Assembly (NCBI RefSeq): GCF_042648505.1
Contig: NZ_JBHRXK010000003.1
Coordinates: 248,001 to 312,000, forward strand
Reading direction: 5' to 3'
DNA length: 64,000 nucleotides
Source of the DNA: Lysobacter_L cavernae
Lineage (GTDB): Bacteria; Pseudomonadota; Gammaproteobacteria; Xanthomonadales; Xanthomonadaceae
Shown here: positions 17,482 to 27,140 of the stretch, in pieces
How the letters are laid out: every line of letters begins with the position of its first letter
Numbering within the stretch: position 1 is the stretch's first letter
Made by a program: the position numbers and the translations under genes
The notes under the pieces: model-generated
What the model saw: only the letters and a program-made list of their open reading frames with translations
Told to the model about the DNA's origin: nothing
Databases searched by the model: none

Positions 17482-18843
17482 TCAGCGCAACAGGATCAGT
17501 GTCGCCAGTCCGAGGAAACTGAGGAAGCCGAGCGTGTCGGTCATCGCCGTGAGGATGACGCCGCCGGCCAGGGCCGGATCGAGGTTGAGGCGTTTGAGCG
17601 TCAGTGGCGCCAGCACGCCGGTCAGCGCGGCGACGCAGAAGTTGATCGTCAGCGCGCTGCCGATCACCAGGCCCAGGCGCGGATCGTGGAACCACAGCCA
17701 GGCAACCCCGCCGACGATGCTGCCGAGCATCAGGCCGTTGCTCAGCGCGACGCGGATTTCCTTCCACAGCAGCGTGCGCACGTTGGAAGCGCCAACCTGG
17801 CCCAACGCCAGGCCGCGCACCATCAGCGCCAGCACCTGGGTGCCGGCGTTGCCGCCCATGCCGGCGACGATCGGCATCAACACCGCCAGCGCGACGATCT
17901 TCTCGATCGTGTCCTCGAACTGGCCGACCACGCTCGAGGCAATGAACGCGGTGACCATGTTGACCGCCAGCCACACCACGCGCCGGCGCACCGCGCGCGG
18001 CACCGGGCTGAACATGTCGTCGTCCTCGTCCAGGCCGGCGGCGCTCAGCGCCTGGTGCTCGGCCTGGTCGCGGATGATGTCGACGACGTCGTCGATGGTG
18101 ATGCGGCCGAGCAGGATGTTGTTCTCGTCGACCACCGGCGCGCTGAGCCAGTCGTGGTCGGAGAACTGGCGGGCAACCTCGTTGGCCGACTCGTCGACGT
18201 CGATCGCCGCCTGCTCATCGTCGATCAGCTTGTTGATCGGCGTGCCCGGCTCGTGGGTGAGCAGGGCGGCCAGCGCGATGCGGCCGAGGTACTGGTGGCG
18301 GCGGCTGACCACGTACAGGTGGTCGGTGTGCTCGGGCAACTCGCCGCGCAGGCGCAGGTAGCGCAGCACCACGTCGATGGTGGTGTCGGCGCGCACCGTC
18401 ACCACGTCGGGATTCATCAGGCGGCCGGCGGTGTCCTCCGGGTACGACAGCACCTGCTCGAGCCGCTCGCGGTTCTCGCGATCCATCGACTTGAGCACTT
18501 CGTCGATGACCGTGTCGGGCAGGTCCTCGACCAGGTCGGCAAGGTCGTCGATGTCGAGGTCTTCGACGGCGGCGACGATCTCGTCGGTGTCCATGTCGGC
18601 GAGCAGGCCCTCGCGCACCTCGTCGCCGACGTGGACCAGCACCTCGCCGTCGTCCTCGGCGTCGACCAGGCCCCACACCACCGTGCGCTTGGCCGGTGGC
18701 AGCGATTCGAGCAGGTTGCCGATCTCGGCCGGCGACAGGGTGTTGACCAGCCGCCGCACCGGCCCGAGCCGGCCGCTGTCGAGCGCATCGGAGAGCAGAC
18801 GCAGCTGTCGCGCGGTCTTGTCGTGGCGGACGGCTTCGGCCAT
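17482..18843 (-). CDS. mgtE: Magnesium transporter MgtE
   Basis: A 453-residue channel. An acidic N-terminal superhelical domain (residues ~1-130, with EDLDIDDLADLVEDLPD) is followed by two CBS domains (~135-255), the plug helix and five C-terminal membrane helices. The pore motif PIVAGMGGNAGTQ is intact and the protein ends TDTLGFLSFLGLATLIL. MgtE channels admit Mg2+ and are gated by Mg2+ binding to the cytosolic domains. ATG 18843, with GGAG 9 nt upstream, is preferred over an in-frame start at 18924. It follows the PTS EI gene on the same strand, as in other Xanthomonadaceae. Confidence 0.93.
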   Translation of the reverse strand: MAEAVRHDKTARQLRLLSDALDSGRLGPVRRLVNTLSPAEIGNLLESLPPAKRTVVWGLVDAEDDGEVLVHVGDEVREGLLADMDTDEIVAAVEDLDIDDLADLVEDLPDTVIDEVLKSMDRENRERLEQVLSYPEDTAGRLMNPDVVTVRADTTIDVVLRYLRLRGELPEHTDHLYVVSRRHQYLGRIALAALLTHEPGTPINKLIDDEQAAIDVDESANEVARQFSDHDWLSAPVVDENNILLGRITIDDVVDIIRDQAEHQALSAAGLDEDDDMFSPVPRAVRRRVVWLAVNMVTAFIASSVVGQFEDTIEKIVALAVLMPIVAGMGGNAGTQVLALMVRGLALGQVGASNVRTLLWKEIRVALSNGLMLGSIVGGVAWLWFHDPRLGLVIGSALTINFCVAALTGVLAPLTLKRLNLDPALAGGVILTAMTDTLGFLSFLGLATLILLR

Positions 18844-19053
18844 GCGGCGCTCCGTGGGCGGGCTCACGAAAACCGCCGGGGCGGTTCTCGACGGGGAGCC
18901 GCAGCCGCCGCCGGGATTCGGCAACGACGGATGCGACCGGCATCAAGCGTTCATGCGGGCATTATCGCCGTTGCCGACGGCACTGCACACCCTCATTCGC
19001 GTGCGGCGGCGCGTGATCGGGCCGGCGCGCAGCGAGGGGCGGATGAAATCGCG

Positions 19054-20775
19054 CTAAGGAAACGCCTGCGCCAGCAACCAGCGCTCGATCTCGGTGCGGT
19101 CGCGCGCGCGCAGCAACGCCGGCGCACGCGCCTGCAAGGTGGCGAGGTCGCAACCGCGGATGGTGCGGCGCAGTTCCAGCAGGGTCGAGGGGTGCAGGCT
19201 GAACTCGTTGAGCCCCAGTGCCAGCAGTAGCGGCGCGAAACGGCTGTCGCCGGCCATCTCGCCGCAGACCGCAATCGGCTTGTCACGCGCCTTCGCCAGC
19301 CGGATCACGTCGCGGATCAGTCGCAGCACGGCCGGATGCAACGGCGTGTAGATCTCGCCCAGAGCCTCGTTGTTGCGGTCGGCGGCGAGCAGGTACTGGA
19401 CCAGGTCGTTGGTGCCGATCGAGAGAAAGTCGACGCTGCCGATGAAGCCGGGCAGGGCGATCGCGGCAGCCGGAACCTCGATCATCGCGCCGAGCGGCAC
19501 CTTGTCGGCGATCTCGTGGCCTTGCGCCCGCAATTCGCCGGCCAGGTGCTTGAGCAGGGCGCGCACCGTGAGAATTTCCTCGCGCGAGCTGACCATCGGC
19601 AGCAGGATCCGCAGCGGACCGTAACCGGACGCGCGCAGCAGCGCCCGCAGCTGGGTGTCGAGCAGTCCGTCGCGCGCCAGCGACAGGCGCACGCCGCGCA
19701 GGCCCAAGGCCGGGTTGGGCTCGTCGCGCAGGGCCAGGCCGGTGCGATCGGCCTTGTCGGCACCCAGGTCGAGGGTGCGGATTGTCACCGAGCGCCCGGT
19801 CATGCCGAGCACGACGTCGCGGTAGGCGCGGAACTGCTCGTCCTCGTCGGGCAGCTCGTTGCGCTGCAGGAACAGGAACTCGGTGCGGTACAGGCCGATG
19901 CCGGCCGCGCCGAGCGCGTGCGCCTCGGCCACGTCCTCGCGCGACTCGGCATTGGCGTAGAGCTTGATGTCGACGCCGTCGACGGTGCGCGTGGGTTCGC
20001 GGCGCAGGCGGTGCAGTTGCTTGCGCTCGCGCGCCAGCTCGCGCACGCGGGCGCGGTGCGTGCGCAGATCGGTGGCATCGGGCTCCAGCACCACCAGGCC
20101 GCTGCTGCCGTCCACGGCCAGCACGTCGCCGTCGTTGACCTTCTGCAGTGCCAGCGTGGCGCTGACCACCAGCGGCAGGTGCAGGCTGCGCGCGAGGATC
20201 GCACTGTGCGACAGCGCGCTGCCGGTGGTGGTGACGATCGCGACCACGCCCTGCGCCTGCAGCTGTGCCAGTTCCGCCGGGGCGACGTTGTCGGCCACCA
20301 GAATCTCGCCGGCGACGCCGTGCATGCCGGCGTCGTGGCGGTGCAGGGCGGAGTGGATGCGGCTGATGACCTGGTCGATGTCCTCGACGCGACTGCGGAA
20401 ATACGGGTCATCCATCGTCTCGAACACCGAGGCGATGCGATCGCGCTGCAGCCGCAGCGCGTAGTCGGCCGAATAGCGGCCGGTGCGGATCAGTTCGTCG
20501 AGGCCGTGCAGCAGCTCGGGGTCATCGAGCAGCAGGGTGTGCAGGTCGAGGAATTCGCCGACCTCGTGCGCCAGCGCGCCGTGCAGGCGCTCGCGCAGGG
20601 CGTGCATCTCGACGCGGACGCTGTGGATGGCCGCATGCAGGCGCGCCAGCTCGGTATCGACGGCGTTCGGGGCGATGCGTTCTTCGACGACTTCCAGCGC
20701 ATGCGGCAGCCGGACCCGGGCGCGACCGAGCGCGCTGCCGCGCGATGCGCCGTGTCCGTGGAATTCCTGCCTCAT
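19054..20775 (-). CDS. ptsI: Phosphoenolpyruvate-protein phosphotransferase (PTS enzyme I)
   Basis: A 573-residue cytoplasmic enzyme that takes phosphate from phosphoenolpyruvate and passes it to HPr. The phosphorylated histidine is His190 in the motif SALSHSAILAR. The PEP-binding barrel has GIGLYRTEFLFL, LDLGADK and the active-site Cys504 in AVCGEMAGD. There is no GAF domain, so this is a carbohydrate-type EI rather than EI-Ntr. It follows the HPr gene by 13 nt. No sugar-specific EIIB or EIIC gene is present nearby, so the chain EI-HPr-EIIA here looks regulatory. Confidence 0.95.
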   Translation of the reverse strand: MRQEFHGHGASRGSALGRARVRLPHALEVVEERIAPNAVDTELARLHAAIHSVRVEMHALRERLHGALAHEVGEFLDLHTLLLDDPELLHGLDELIRTGRYSADYALRLQRDRIASVFETMDDPYFRSRVEDIDQVISRIHSALHRHDAGMHGVAGEILVADNVAPAELAQLQAQGVVAIVTTTGSALSHSAILARSLHLPLVVSATLALQKVNDGDVLAVDGSSGLVVLEPDATDLRTHRARVRELARERKQLHRLRREPTRTVDGVDIKLYANAESREDVAEAHALGAAGIGLYRTEFLFLQRNELPDEDEQFRAYRDVVLGMTGRSVTIRTLDLGADKADRTGLALRDEPNPALGLRGVRLSLARDGLLDTQLRALLRASGYGPLRILLPMVSSREEILTVRALLKHLAGELRAQGHEIADKVPLGAMIEVPAAAIALPGFIGSVDFLSIGTNDLVQYLLAADRNNEALGEIYTPLHPAVLRLIRDVIRLAKARDKPIAVCGEMAGDSRFAPLLLALGLNEFSLHPSTLLELRRTIRGCDLATLQARAPALLRARDRTEIERWLLAQAFP

Positions 20776-20788
20776 GCGCGCCGTCCGC

Positions 20789-21058
20789 TCAGCTGTCTTC
20801 GTCGAAGCGACGGTCGAACAGCGCGATCACCGCTTCGGCCGCGCTCGCCTCGTCCTCGCCCTCGACCCGCAGCTTGAGTGGCGTGCCCTGGCCGGCGGCG
20901 AGCAGCATCACGCCCATGATGCTCTTGGCATTGACCTCGCGGCCCTTGGCGGTGAGCGTGGCGCTGCTGCGGAAGGCCGACAGCAGCTGCACGAGTTTGG
21001 CCGTGGCCCGCGCGTGCAGGCCGAGGCGGTTGGGGACGGTCAGTTCGCGTTCGATCAT
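20789..21058 (-). CDS. ptsH: Phosphocarrier protein HPr
   Basis: An 89-residue phosphocarrier. His15 in NRLGLHARATAKLV is the site phosphorylated by EI. Ser46 in NAKSIMGVMLLAAGQG is the regulatory site for HPr kinase, whose gene hprK is 2.3 kb upstream in the same cluster. Both phosphorylation sites are intact, so the two signals can oppose each other as in other proteobacteria that carry hprK. It lies between the EIIA and EI genes. Confidence 0.95.
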   Translation of the reverse strand: MIERELTVPNRLGLHARATAKLVQLLSAFRSSATLTAKGREVNAKSIMGVMLLAAGQGTPLKLRVEGEDEASAAEAVIALFDRRFDEDS

Positions 21059-21109
21059 CGCCAGGTCCTCGGGGCCATTTCCTGATGCATCCGTTTCATG
21101 CGCAATCCG

Positions 21110-21502
21110 TCATGCCTCATCCAATATCACGCCGTTGCGCGCGCCGGCGGCGGCCACCGCGGGCAGCTCGTCCAGGGCCAGGTCGGCGTAGTTCATCACC
21201 CGCAGCAGCATCGGCAGGCTCAGTGCCGACACCCGCCGCACCGGCGTGCCCAGCCGCGCCACCTTGGCAGCCAGGTTGCTGGGCGTGGCGCCATACAGAT
21301 CGGTCAACACCAGCACGCCCTGGCCGTCGTCGACGCGGCGCAGCGCCGCGCTGGCCAACGGCAGCAGGGCATCGGGGTCGCCGTCGAACGGAACCTCCAG
21401 CGCCTCGGTGCGCAGCGGCAGTGGGCTCATGAGGCGATTGGCCACCGCGACCAGCGCGTTGCCAATGCCTTCGTGGGTGATGAGGAGGATGCCGACGGCC
21501 AT
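21110..21502 (-). CDS. PTS EIIA of the mannose/fructose type
   Basis: A 130-residue EIIA-Man domain protein with the phosphorylatable His10 in LLITHEGIG and the second active-site element VLVLTDLYGATPSN. It stands alone, without EIIB, EIIC or EIID partners, so it probably reports phosphorylation state of the HPr pool instead of importing sugar. The gene is 51 nt upstream of ptsH on the same strand. Confidence 0.9.
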   Translation of the reverse strand: MAVGILLITHEGIGNALVAVANRLMSPLPLRTEALEVPFDGDPDALLPLASAALRRVDDGQGVLVLTDLYGATPSNLAAKVARLGTPVRRVSALSLPMLLRVMNYADLALDELPAVAAAGARNGVILDEA

Positions 21503-21573
21503 GGCGTCAAATTAACAGAGCCAGGTGACGGCCTGAAAGCGGCGTGATGCACCCAACCGCGCATGCACGGCAA

Positions 21574-21597
21574 AGCGGCCCGCGTGGACGGGCCGCT
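21574..21597 (-). terminator. Hairpin after the Pro/Thr-rich lipoprotein gene
   Basis: AGCGGCCCG at 21574-21582 pairs perfectly with CGGGCCGCT at 21589-21597 around a 6-nt loop, 28 nt past the stop of the minus-strand lipoprotein gene. Only a short T run follows, so it may act as a weak terminator separating this gene from the EIIA gene. Confidence 0.5.
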
Positions 21598-21624
21598 CAT
21601 TGCACCGGGGAGGGCCGAAACGCG

Positions 21625-21882
21625 TCAGTGCGGCGGCGTGGTCTCGTCCTTGGGCGGCGTCTGCGTGCCTTCGGCCGGGGGCGGCGTGGTGGGGGCGCCG
21701 GTTTCCGGCGTCTGCGCCGGAGGCGTGGTGGTGTCGGCAGGCGGCGGCGTCTGCGTGTCAGGCGGCGGTGTTTCGGCGGCCGGCGGGGCGATCTCGGTCT
21801 GCGACTTGTCACAGCCGCCGAGCAGGCCGAGGCCGGCAGCGGCCAGGGCGAGGGTCAGGATGCGGGAAAGAGTTGAACTCAT
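21625..21882 (-). CDS. Small Pro/Thr-rich lipoprotein
   Basis: An 85-residue protein with a clear lipoprotein signal (LALAAAGLGLLGGC, Cys24). The mature part is almost wholly Pro, Thr, Glu, Asp and Gln, with repeated TPPP and TTPP motifs. Such a chain would be unfolded and could serve as a periplasmic or surface spacer. No function is recognised. With the frameshifted EF-hand gene upstream it interrupts the PTS cluster between rapZ and EIIA. Low-complexity coding makes other frames open too, but the signal peptide and lipobox support this one. Confidence 0.6.
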   Translation of the reverse strand: MSSTLSRILTLALAAAGLGLLGGCDKSQTEIAPPAAETPPPDTQTPPPADTTTPPAQTPETGAPTTPPPAEGTQTPPKDETTPPH

Positions 21883-21952
21883 GGGTCCTCCGGTAGCGGG
21901 GCGTGCAGGTCAAGCAGGCAAGGTATGCCGGTAAGGTGTGCCGGCCGAGGGC

Positions 21953-21984
21953 ATGGCCTCGCTCAGTAATGGCCTCGCTCAGTA
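21953..21984. repeat. Perfect 16-bp tandem duplication
   Basis: The unit ATGGCCTCGCTCAGTA occurs twice in direct succession, at 21953-21968 and 21969-21984. The second copy contains the stop codon (minus strand, 21979-21981) of the EF-hand gene. Confidence 0.85.
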
Positions 21985-22297
21985 CTTGCTGTCGCTGCTG
22001 CGGTGGTGGCTGGTGTCGTATTCGACTTCGGACAGGTTGCCGTCGCCGTTCTTGTCAGCCTTGTCGAAGTGTTTGGCGAGCTGCGCGTCCGCCAGCGCCT
22101 CGTCCTTGCTCAGCGCGCCGTCGGCGTTGACGTCGAGGTCGCGGAAGCTCCGTGACGTGGGAGCAACCCGTGGTGTCGCCCGCCGGCGGCGGATTGGCCG
22201 GCGGCGGCTCGGTACGTTGCGCCAGGGCCGACGGCGCCGTCAGTACGGCGGAAAGGGCGAGCAGTGGCAGCCAGGGGCTGCGGGCGTGGGCTTTCAT
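21979..22297 (-). pseudogene. Secreted EF-hand protein gene, frameshifted
   Basis: An ATG at 22297 opens a good signal peptide (MKAHARSPWLPLLALSAVLTAPSALAQ is the segment, cleaved after ALA) and a Pro-rich linker, but this frame then runs into nonsense. From about 22149 the next frame encodes SFRDLDVNADGALSKDEALAD and KHFDKADKNGDGNLSEVEYD, two complete EF-hand calcium loops, and stops at 21979. A single-base change near 22148-22155 would join both halves into one roughly 105-residue protein. It is either a recent pseudogene or a sequencing error. Confidence 0.75.
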
Positions 22298-22461
22298 AGG
22301 GAGCGGTCTCCATGGAAGGACGTGCGCTGCTTGCAACGCAGTCCGACCGTACCCGGGTGCGTGCAAGCCCCATGCAAGCTTCATGGAAAAATTTCGTGAG
22401 ACGACGCCGTCTTGGCGCACGAAGTTACGCCCAGTTCACGCGCAGCGTTGCAAACGTGAGC

Positions 22462-23343
22462 TCAGTCCAGCTCGCGGTGGTGCACCGCGACTTCGTCCCA
22501 GCCCTGCTCGCGCGCGTGCTCGGCCAGTCGCTCGGCCAGGTACACCGAGCGGTGGCGGCCGCCGGTGCAACCGAAGGCGATGGTGGCGTAGCTGCGGGTG
22601 CTGTCGGTGTGCAGCCGCGGCAGCCAGGTGTCGAGGAACTGGCTGATCTGCGCGACGAACAGGTTCACGTCGGCCTGTGTTTCCAGATACTCGCGGATGG
22701 CGGCGTCGCGGCCCGACAGCGGCCGCAATACCGGATCCCAATGCGGGTTGGGCAGGGCGCGTGCATCGAACACGAAATCGGCATCGGCCGGCACGCCGCG
22801 ACGGTAGGCGAACGACTCGAACAGCAACGACATGCCGGCATCACCACCGAGGCCGAATTCGGTGATCACCTGGCGGCGCAACTGGTGCACATTGAGGTCG
22901 CTGGTGTCGACCACGGCATCGGCGATCTGGCGCAGCGGCTTGAGCACCTGCCGCTCCAGCGAGATCGCGTCGGCCAGGCCGAGGCCGAGCTGGCTCAACG
23001 GGTGGCGGCGGCGGGTGTCGGCATAACGCTTGAGCAGGGCGTCGTCGCGCGCATCGAAGAACACCAGGCGCGGATCGAAGCCGAGCGCGCCAACCGCGGA
23101 CAGCCACTCGGGAATATTGCTCAGGTCGCTGTGGCGATTGCGCACGTCGATGCTGACCGCCAGCTTCGTCGGCGCGCCGTCGTCGGCGTGGACCACGCTC
23201 TTGACGAACGCCGGCAACAGTTCCGCCGGCAGGTTGTCGACGCAGTAGAAGCCGAGGTCTTCGAAGGTCTTCAACGCCACCGACTTGCCCGAGCCGGACA
23301 TGCCGCTGACGATGACCAGGGTGGGGACGGCGACCTGGCTCAT
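22462..23343 (-). CDS. rapZ: RNase adapter protein RapZ
   Basis: A 293-residue nucleotide-binding protein. The Walker A motif GMSGSGKS is at residues 14-21, followed by [11 protein letters not shown] and the C-terminal signature [13 protein letters not shown], both typical of RapZ/YvcJ. In E. coli RapZ binds glucosamine-6-phosphate and directs RNase E to the sRNA GlmZ, tuning GlmS and thus envelope precursor supply. Whether that circuit exists here is unknown. The start overlaps hprK by 4 nt. Confidence 0.95.
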   Translation of the reverse strand: MSQVAVPTLVIVSGMSGSGKSVALKTFEDLGFYCVDNLPAELLPAFVKSVVHADDGAPTKLAVSIDVRNRHSDLSNIPEWLSAVGALGFDPRLVFFDARDDALLKRYADTRRRHPLSQLGLGLADAISLERQVLKPLRQIADAVVDTSDLNVHQLRRQVITEFGLGGDAGMSLLFESFAYRRGVPADADFVFDARALPNPHWDPVLRPLSGRDAAIREYLETQADVNLFVAQISQFLDTWLPRLHTDSTRSYATIAFGCTGGRHRSVYLAERLAEHAREQGWDEVAVHHRELD

Positions 23344-24290
23344 GCTTCGCCACGCTCGAGGAAGTTGCTGTGGCGGGCAATGAACGCCGCGGCCGGGTCC
23401 AGGCCTTTCATGCGCAGGCTGTGCAGGCGCGTGGCGGCTTCGGTCAGTACCGCCAGGTTGCGGCCGGGCATCACCGGCAGGGTGATCATCGGCACATCGA
23501 GGTCGAGCACGCGGCGCGAGCCGCTGTCGCCGGTGAGGCGCTCGATGCCGGTCGGCAGCGGTTCGGTCATGGGTCGGGTCAGGTGCACGATCAGGCGCAG
23601 GTACTTGTTGTTCTTGACTGCCGTGTCGCCGAACATCTGGCGGATGTTGAGCACGCCCAGGCCGCGCACCTCGAGCAGGTCCTGGATCATTTCCGGGCAG
23701 GTGCCGTCGAGCACGTCGGGCGCGATCTGGGTGAACTCGGGAGCATCGTCGGCGACCAGGCGGTGACCGCGCGTGACCAGTTCCAGCGCCAGCTCGCTCT
23801 TGCCCGAGCCGGATTCACCGGTGATCAGCACGCCGATCGAGTAGATCTCCATGAACACGCCGTGCAGGGTCACCCGCGGCGCCAGCGTGCGCGCCAGGTG
23901 GTACTGCAGGTGGTTGAGCAGCTCGTGGCCGCGCCGCGGCGACACCCACAACGGCGTGTCGCTTTCCTCTGCGGCGATGCGCAGGTCCTCGGGGCAGGGC
24001 TGGTCCTTGCTGATCACCAGCGCCAACGGACGGAACTGGATGATCTTCTCGATCGTCTCCCAGCGCAGCCGCGAGTCCAGTGCATCGAGCCAGGACAATT
24101 CCTCGGTGCCGAGGATCTGCACCTTGTTGGGGTAGATCGCGTTGAGGTAGCCGGCCAACGACGGTCGCCGTGCCACGGTGTTGACCGATTCGAGCATGCG
24201 GCGCTCGCCACGCTGTCCGGCCAGCCAGCGCAGGGCGAGGCGATCGCGTTGCTGCTCGTACAGTTCACCTGCACTGATGCTCGTGGTCAT
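23340..24290 (-). CDS. hprK: HPr kinase/phosphorylase
   Basis: A 316-residue bifunctional enzyme that phosphorylates HPr at Ser46 and reverses the reaction. An N-terminal domain (1-130) is followed by the catalytic domain with the P-loop GESGSGKS at 158-165, VADDAPEF, and the family signature [11 protein letters not shown] at 207-217. The matching Ser46-HPr is encoded in the same cluster. It overlaps rapZ by 4 nt, and hpf ends 144 nt upstream. In beta- and gammaproteobacteria such clusters often carry ptsN at this point, but it is absent here. Confidence 0.95.
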   Translation of the reverse strand: MTTSISAGELYEQQRDRLALRWLAGQRGERRMLESVNTVARRPSLAGYLNAIYPNKVQILGTEELSWLDALDSRLRWETIEKIIQFRPLALVISKDQPCPEDLRIAAEESDTPLWVSPRRGHELLNHLQYHLARTLAPRVTLHGVFMEIYSIGVLITGESGSGKSELALELVTRGHRLVADDAPEFTQIAPDVLDGTCPEMIQDLLEVRGLGVLNIRQMFGDTAVKNNKYLRLIVHLTRPMTEPLPTGIERLTGDSGSRRVLDLDVPMITLPVMPGRNLAVLTEAATRLHSLRMKGLDPAAAFIARHSNFLERGEA

Positions 24291-24348
24291 GCGGGCCTCA
24301 GCGCTGGAGCTGGCAAGCGGTATCGGTGGAACGGTTCACGGCGGCGGC

Positions 24349-24375
24349 GCGATTCCCGGGCATGCCGGGAATCGC
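24349..24375 (-). other. Perfect intercistronic hairpin between hpf and hprK
   Basis: GCGATTCCCGG (24349-24359) and CCGGGAATCGC (24365-24375) form an 11-bp stem with a 5-nt loop. No T-run follows, so it may be an RNA-processing or stability element, or a REP-like remnant, instead of a terminator. It lies in the spacer where ptsN is found in related clusters. Confidence 0.65.
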
Positions 24376-24434
24376 GGCCGGATCCGCATGGGGCAACGAG
24401 CGGAGCGGCATCGTGGACGGGATGGTCGGACGGA

Positions 24435-24761
24435 TCAGCCGAATTCGCCACTGCGCACGGCGCTCTCGCCGCGGTGATGGTCGATGCGCTTGCTGCGGTA
24501 CTCCTTGAGCAGGCGGTCGAGCTTGTCGGCAAGCAGGTCGATCGCGGCGTACATGTCGATCGCGGCGGCGTCGGCATGCAACGTGGCCCCGGCGATGGTG
24601 ACCGTGGCCTTGGCGCGATGGTCGGGCTTGTCGAGACTGAGTTGGGTGCGTACATCGAAAGGTTGATCGAAATGCCGTTGCAGCCGCGCCAGCTTGGATT
24701 CGACGTAGTCACGCAGTGCCGGAGTGACTTCGATCTGCTGGCCGTAGGTCTCGATACGCAT
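24435..24761 (-). CDS. hpf: Ribosome hibernation promoting factor, short form
   Basis: A 108-residue protein of the HPF/RaiA family that binds the 30S subunit and helps form inactive 100S ribosomes in starving cells. Recognised from IETYGQQIEVTPALRDYVESKLARLQRHF, KATVTIAGATLHADAAAIDMYAAIDLLADKLDRLLKEY and KRIDHHRG. The ATG at 24761 is preceded by a near-perfect AAGGAGGT at 24771-24778. The gene lies between rpoN and hprK, its conserved position. Confidence 0.93.
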   Translation of the reverse strand: MRIETYGQQIEVTPALRDYVESKLARLQRHFDQPFDVRTQLSLDKPDHRAKATVTIAGATLHADAAAIDMYAAIDLLADKLDRLLKEYRSKRIDHHRGESAVRSGEFG

Positions 24762-24914
24762 CGGATACCTCCTTACGTCGCAACGGGAGGACAGCATCTC
24801 ACGCTCAGCGGACGGTGCAAGGGGGTGGCGCGATGGCGGCGCATGAATGCGGCGGAAGGCCTTGATCGGACAAGCGTTTGGAGCGATGCCGGGTCGGCGC
24901 CGCGAAACGCGGAG

Positions 24915-26333
24915 TCAGCCCATCCGGACCCGGTCCTGCGATGACGGAATGCTCATCGCCTCGCGGTACTTGGCCACGGTGCGCCGCGCCACCGGTACGC
25001 CGGTGGCCTTGAGGGTTTCCGCCAGACGCGCGTCGGACAACGGCTTGCGCGGGTTCTCGGCCTCGATCAGGCGACGGATCATGGCCTGAATCGCGGTGCT
25101 GGAGGCCTCGCCGCCGGCGCCGGTGTCGATGCCGGAGGCGAAGAACGCGCGCAGCGGCACGGTGCCGCGCGGCGTGCGCGCGTACTTGCGGGCGATCGCG
25201 CGTGAGACGGTGGATTCGTGCAGGCCGACCTCGCCGGCGACCTCGCGCAGGGTCAGCGGCCGCAGCGCACTGTCGCCGAATTCGAGGAACGCCGCCTGCT
25301 GCTTGAGCAGGCAGCGCGCGACCTTGAGCAGGGTGTCGCCGCGCGCCTCCAGGCTCTTGAGCAGCCAGCGCGCTTCCTGCAGGTGGCCGCGCAGGTAGCT
25401 GGCATCGCTGGCGCTGGCGTGGCGGATCATGCCTTCGTAACCGCGGTGGATGGAGATGCGCGGGCGCATGCCGTCGGCCAGGGCGACCCGCCACAGGCCG
25501 TGCTGGCGCCAGATCACCACGTCCGGGGCGACGTAGGTGTCGGTGGCGATCGCGCCGATCTGCGCGCCCGGGCGCGGGTCGAGCGAGCGCAGCAGGTGCA
25601 CCGAGGTCTCGACCTCGGCGTGGTCCAGCTTCAGCTCGGCGGCCAGGCCGGCGACGCCGATCTTGGGCAGGCGCTCCAGCGGGCCGTTGGCGAGCTGGTA
25701 GGCCAGCGCCTTGCCGGCGGTGTCGTCCGGCAGCGGCGACAATTGCAGGCGCAGGCACTCGCCGAGCGAGCGCGCGCCGATGCCGACTGGGTCAAAGCGT
25801 TGCACCTGGTGCAGGACGGTGTGGATCTCGTCCTCGCCGACATCGATGGCCGTGCCCAGCGAGGCGGCGATCGCCGCCAGCGGTTCGCGCAGGTAGCCGT
25901 CATCGTCGATGGCCTCGATCACCGCCACGCCGATCAGGCGGTCGCGCGGCGACAGCGGGCTCAGATGCAGCTGCCAGAGCAGGTGGTCGTGCAGGGTATC
26001 GGCTTCGGCGACCTGCTCGGCGATCGGCGTGTCATCGTCGTGGTCGGACGGGCCGATGCGCTCGTACCAGGGCTCGCCGTCGTTGCTGCCCCAATCGGCC
26101 TCCGGCGGCAGGTGTTCGGGCTCGACGGCGGTGGTCTGGCCGTTGACCGCCTCGCCGTTGCCGACCTCGATGGTCGACTCGGTCCAGTCCAGCAGCGGGT
26201 TGCTTTCCACCGCGGTGGCGAGTTCGGCTTCCAGTTCCACCGATGACAACTGCAGCAGACGGATCGCCTGACGCAACTGCGGCGTCATCACCAGCTGTTG
26301 TCCGAGCGCGGCTTGAAGGCGAGGTTTCATCAT
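24915..26333 (-). CDS. rpoN: RNA polymerase sigma-54 factor
   Basis: A 472-residue sigma factor. The N-terminal activator-interacting region I is rich in Gln/Leu (LQAALGQQLVMTPQLRQAIRLLQLS), followed by an acidic linker (region II). The core-binding domain comes next, then the DNA-binding HTH, and the RpoN box reads ARRTVAKYRE near the C-terminus. It drives promoters of the -24/-12 type (nitrogen, motility and other functions) with enhancer-binding proteins. Start ATG is 26333 or 26330. It follows lptB by 87 nt, as in E. coli. Confidence 0.96.
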   Translation of the reverse strand: MMKPRLQAALGQQLVMTPQLRQAIRLLQLSSVELEAELATAVESNPLLDWTESTIEVGNGEAVNGQTTAVEPEHLPPEADWGSNDGEPWYERIGPSDHDDDTPIAEQVAEADTLHDHLLWQLHLSPLSPRDRLIGVAVIEAIDDDGYLREPLAAIAASLGTAIDVGEDEIHTVLHQVQRFDPVGIGARSLGECLRLQLSPLPDDTAGKALAYQLANGPLERLPKIGVAGLAAELKLDHAEVETSVHLLRSLDPRPGAQIGAIATDTYVAPDVVIWRQHGLWRVALADGMRPRISIHRGYEGMIRHASASDASYLRGHLQEARWLLKSLEARGDTLLKVARCLLKQQAAFLEFGDSALRPLTLREVAGEVGLHESTVSRAIARKYARTPRGTVPLRAFFASGIDTGAGGEASSTAIQAMIRRLIEAENPRKPLSDARLAETLKATGVPVARRTVAKYREAMSIPSSQDRVRMG

Positions 26334-26420
26334 CGAAAGCTAACGCGACCTGGGAAGATCGACGGCCGCAATGCGTTTCGCCTGGTGCGGGGCGCACCCT
26401 ACCTTTCACTCCATGAAAGG

Positions 26421-27139
<719 letters not shown>

Positions 27140-27140
<1 letters not shown>

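Noticed and set aside
24291..24434. Possible ptsN between hprK and hpf
   Set aside because: Only 144 nt are available and no EIIA-Ntr motif is encoded.
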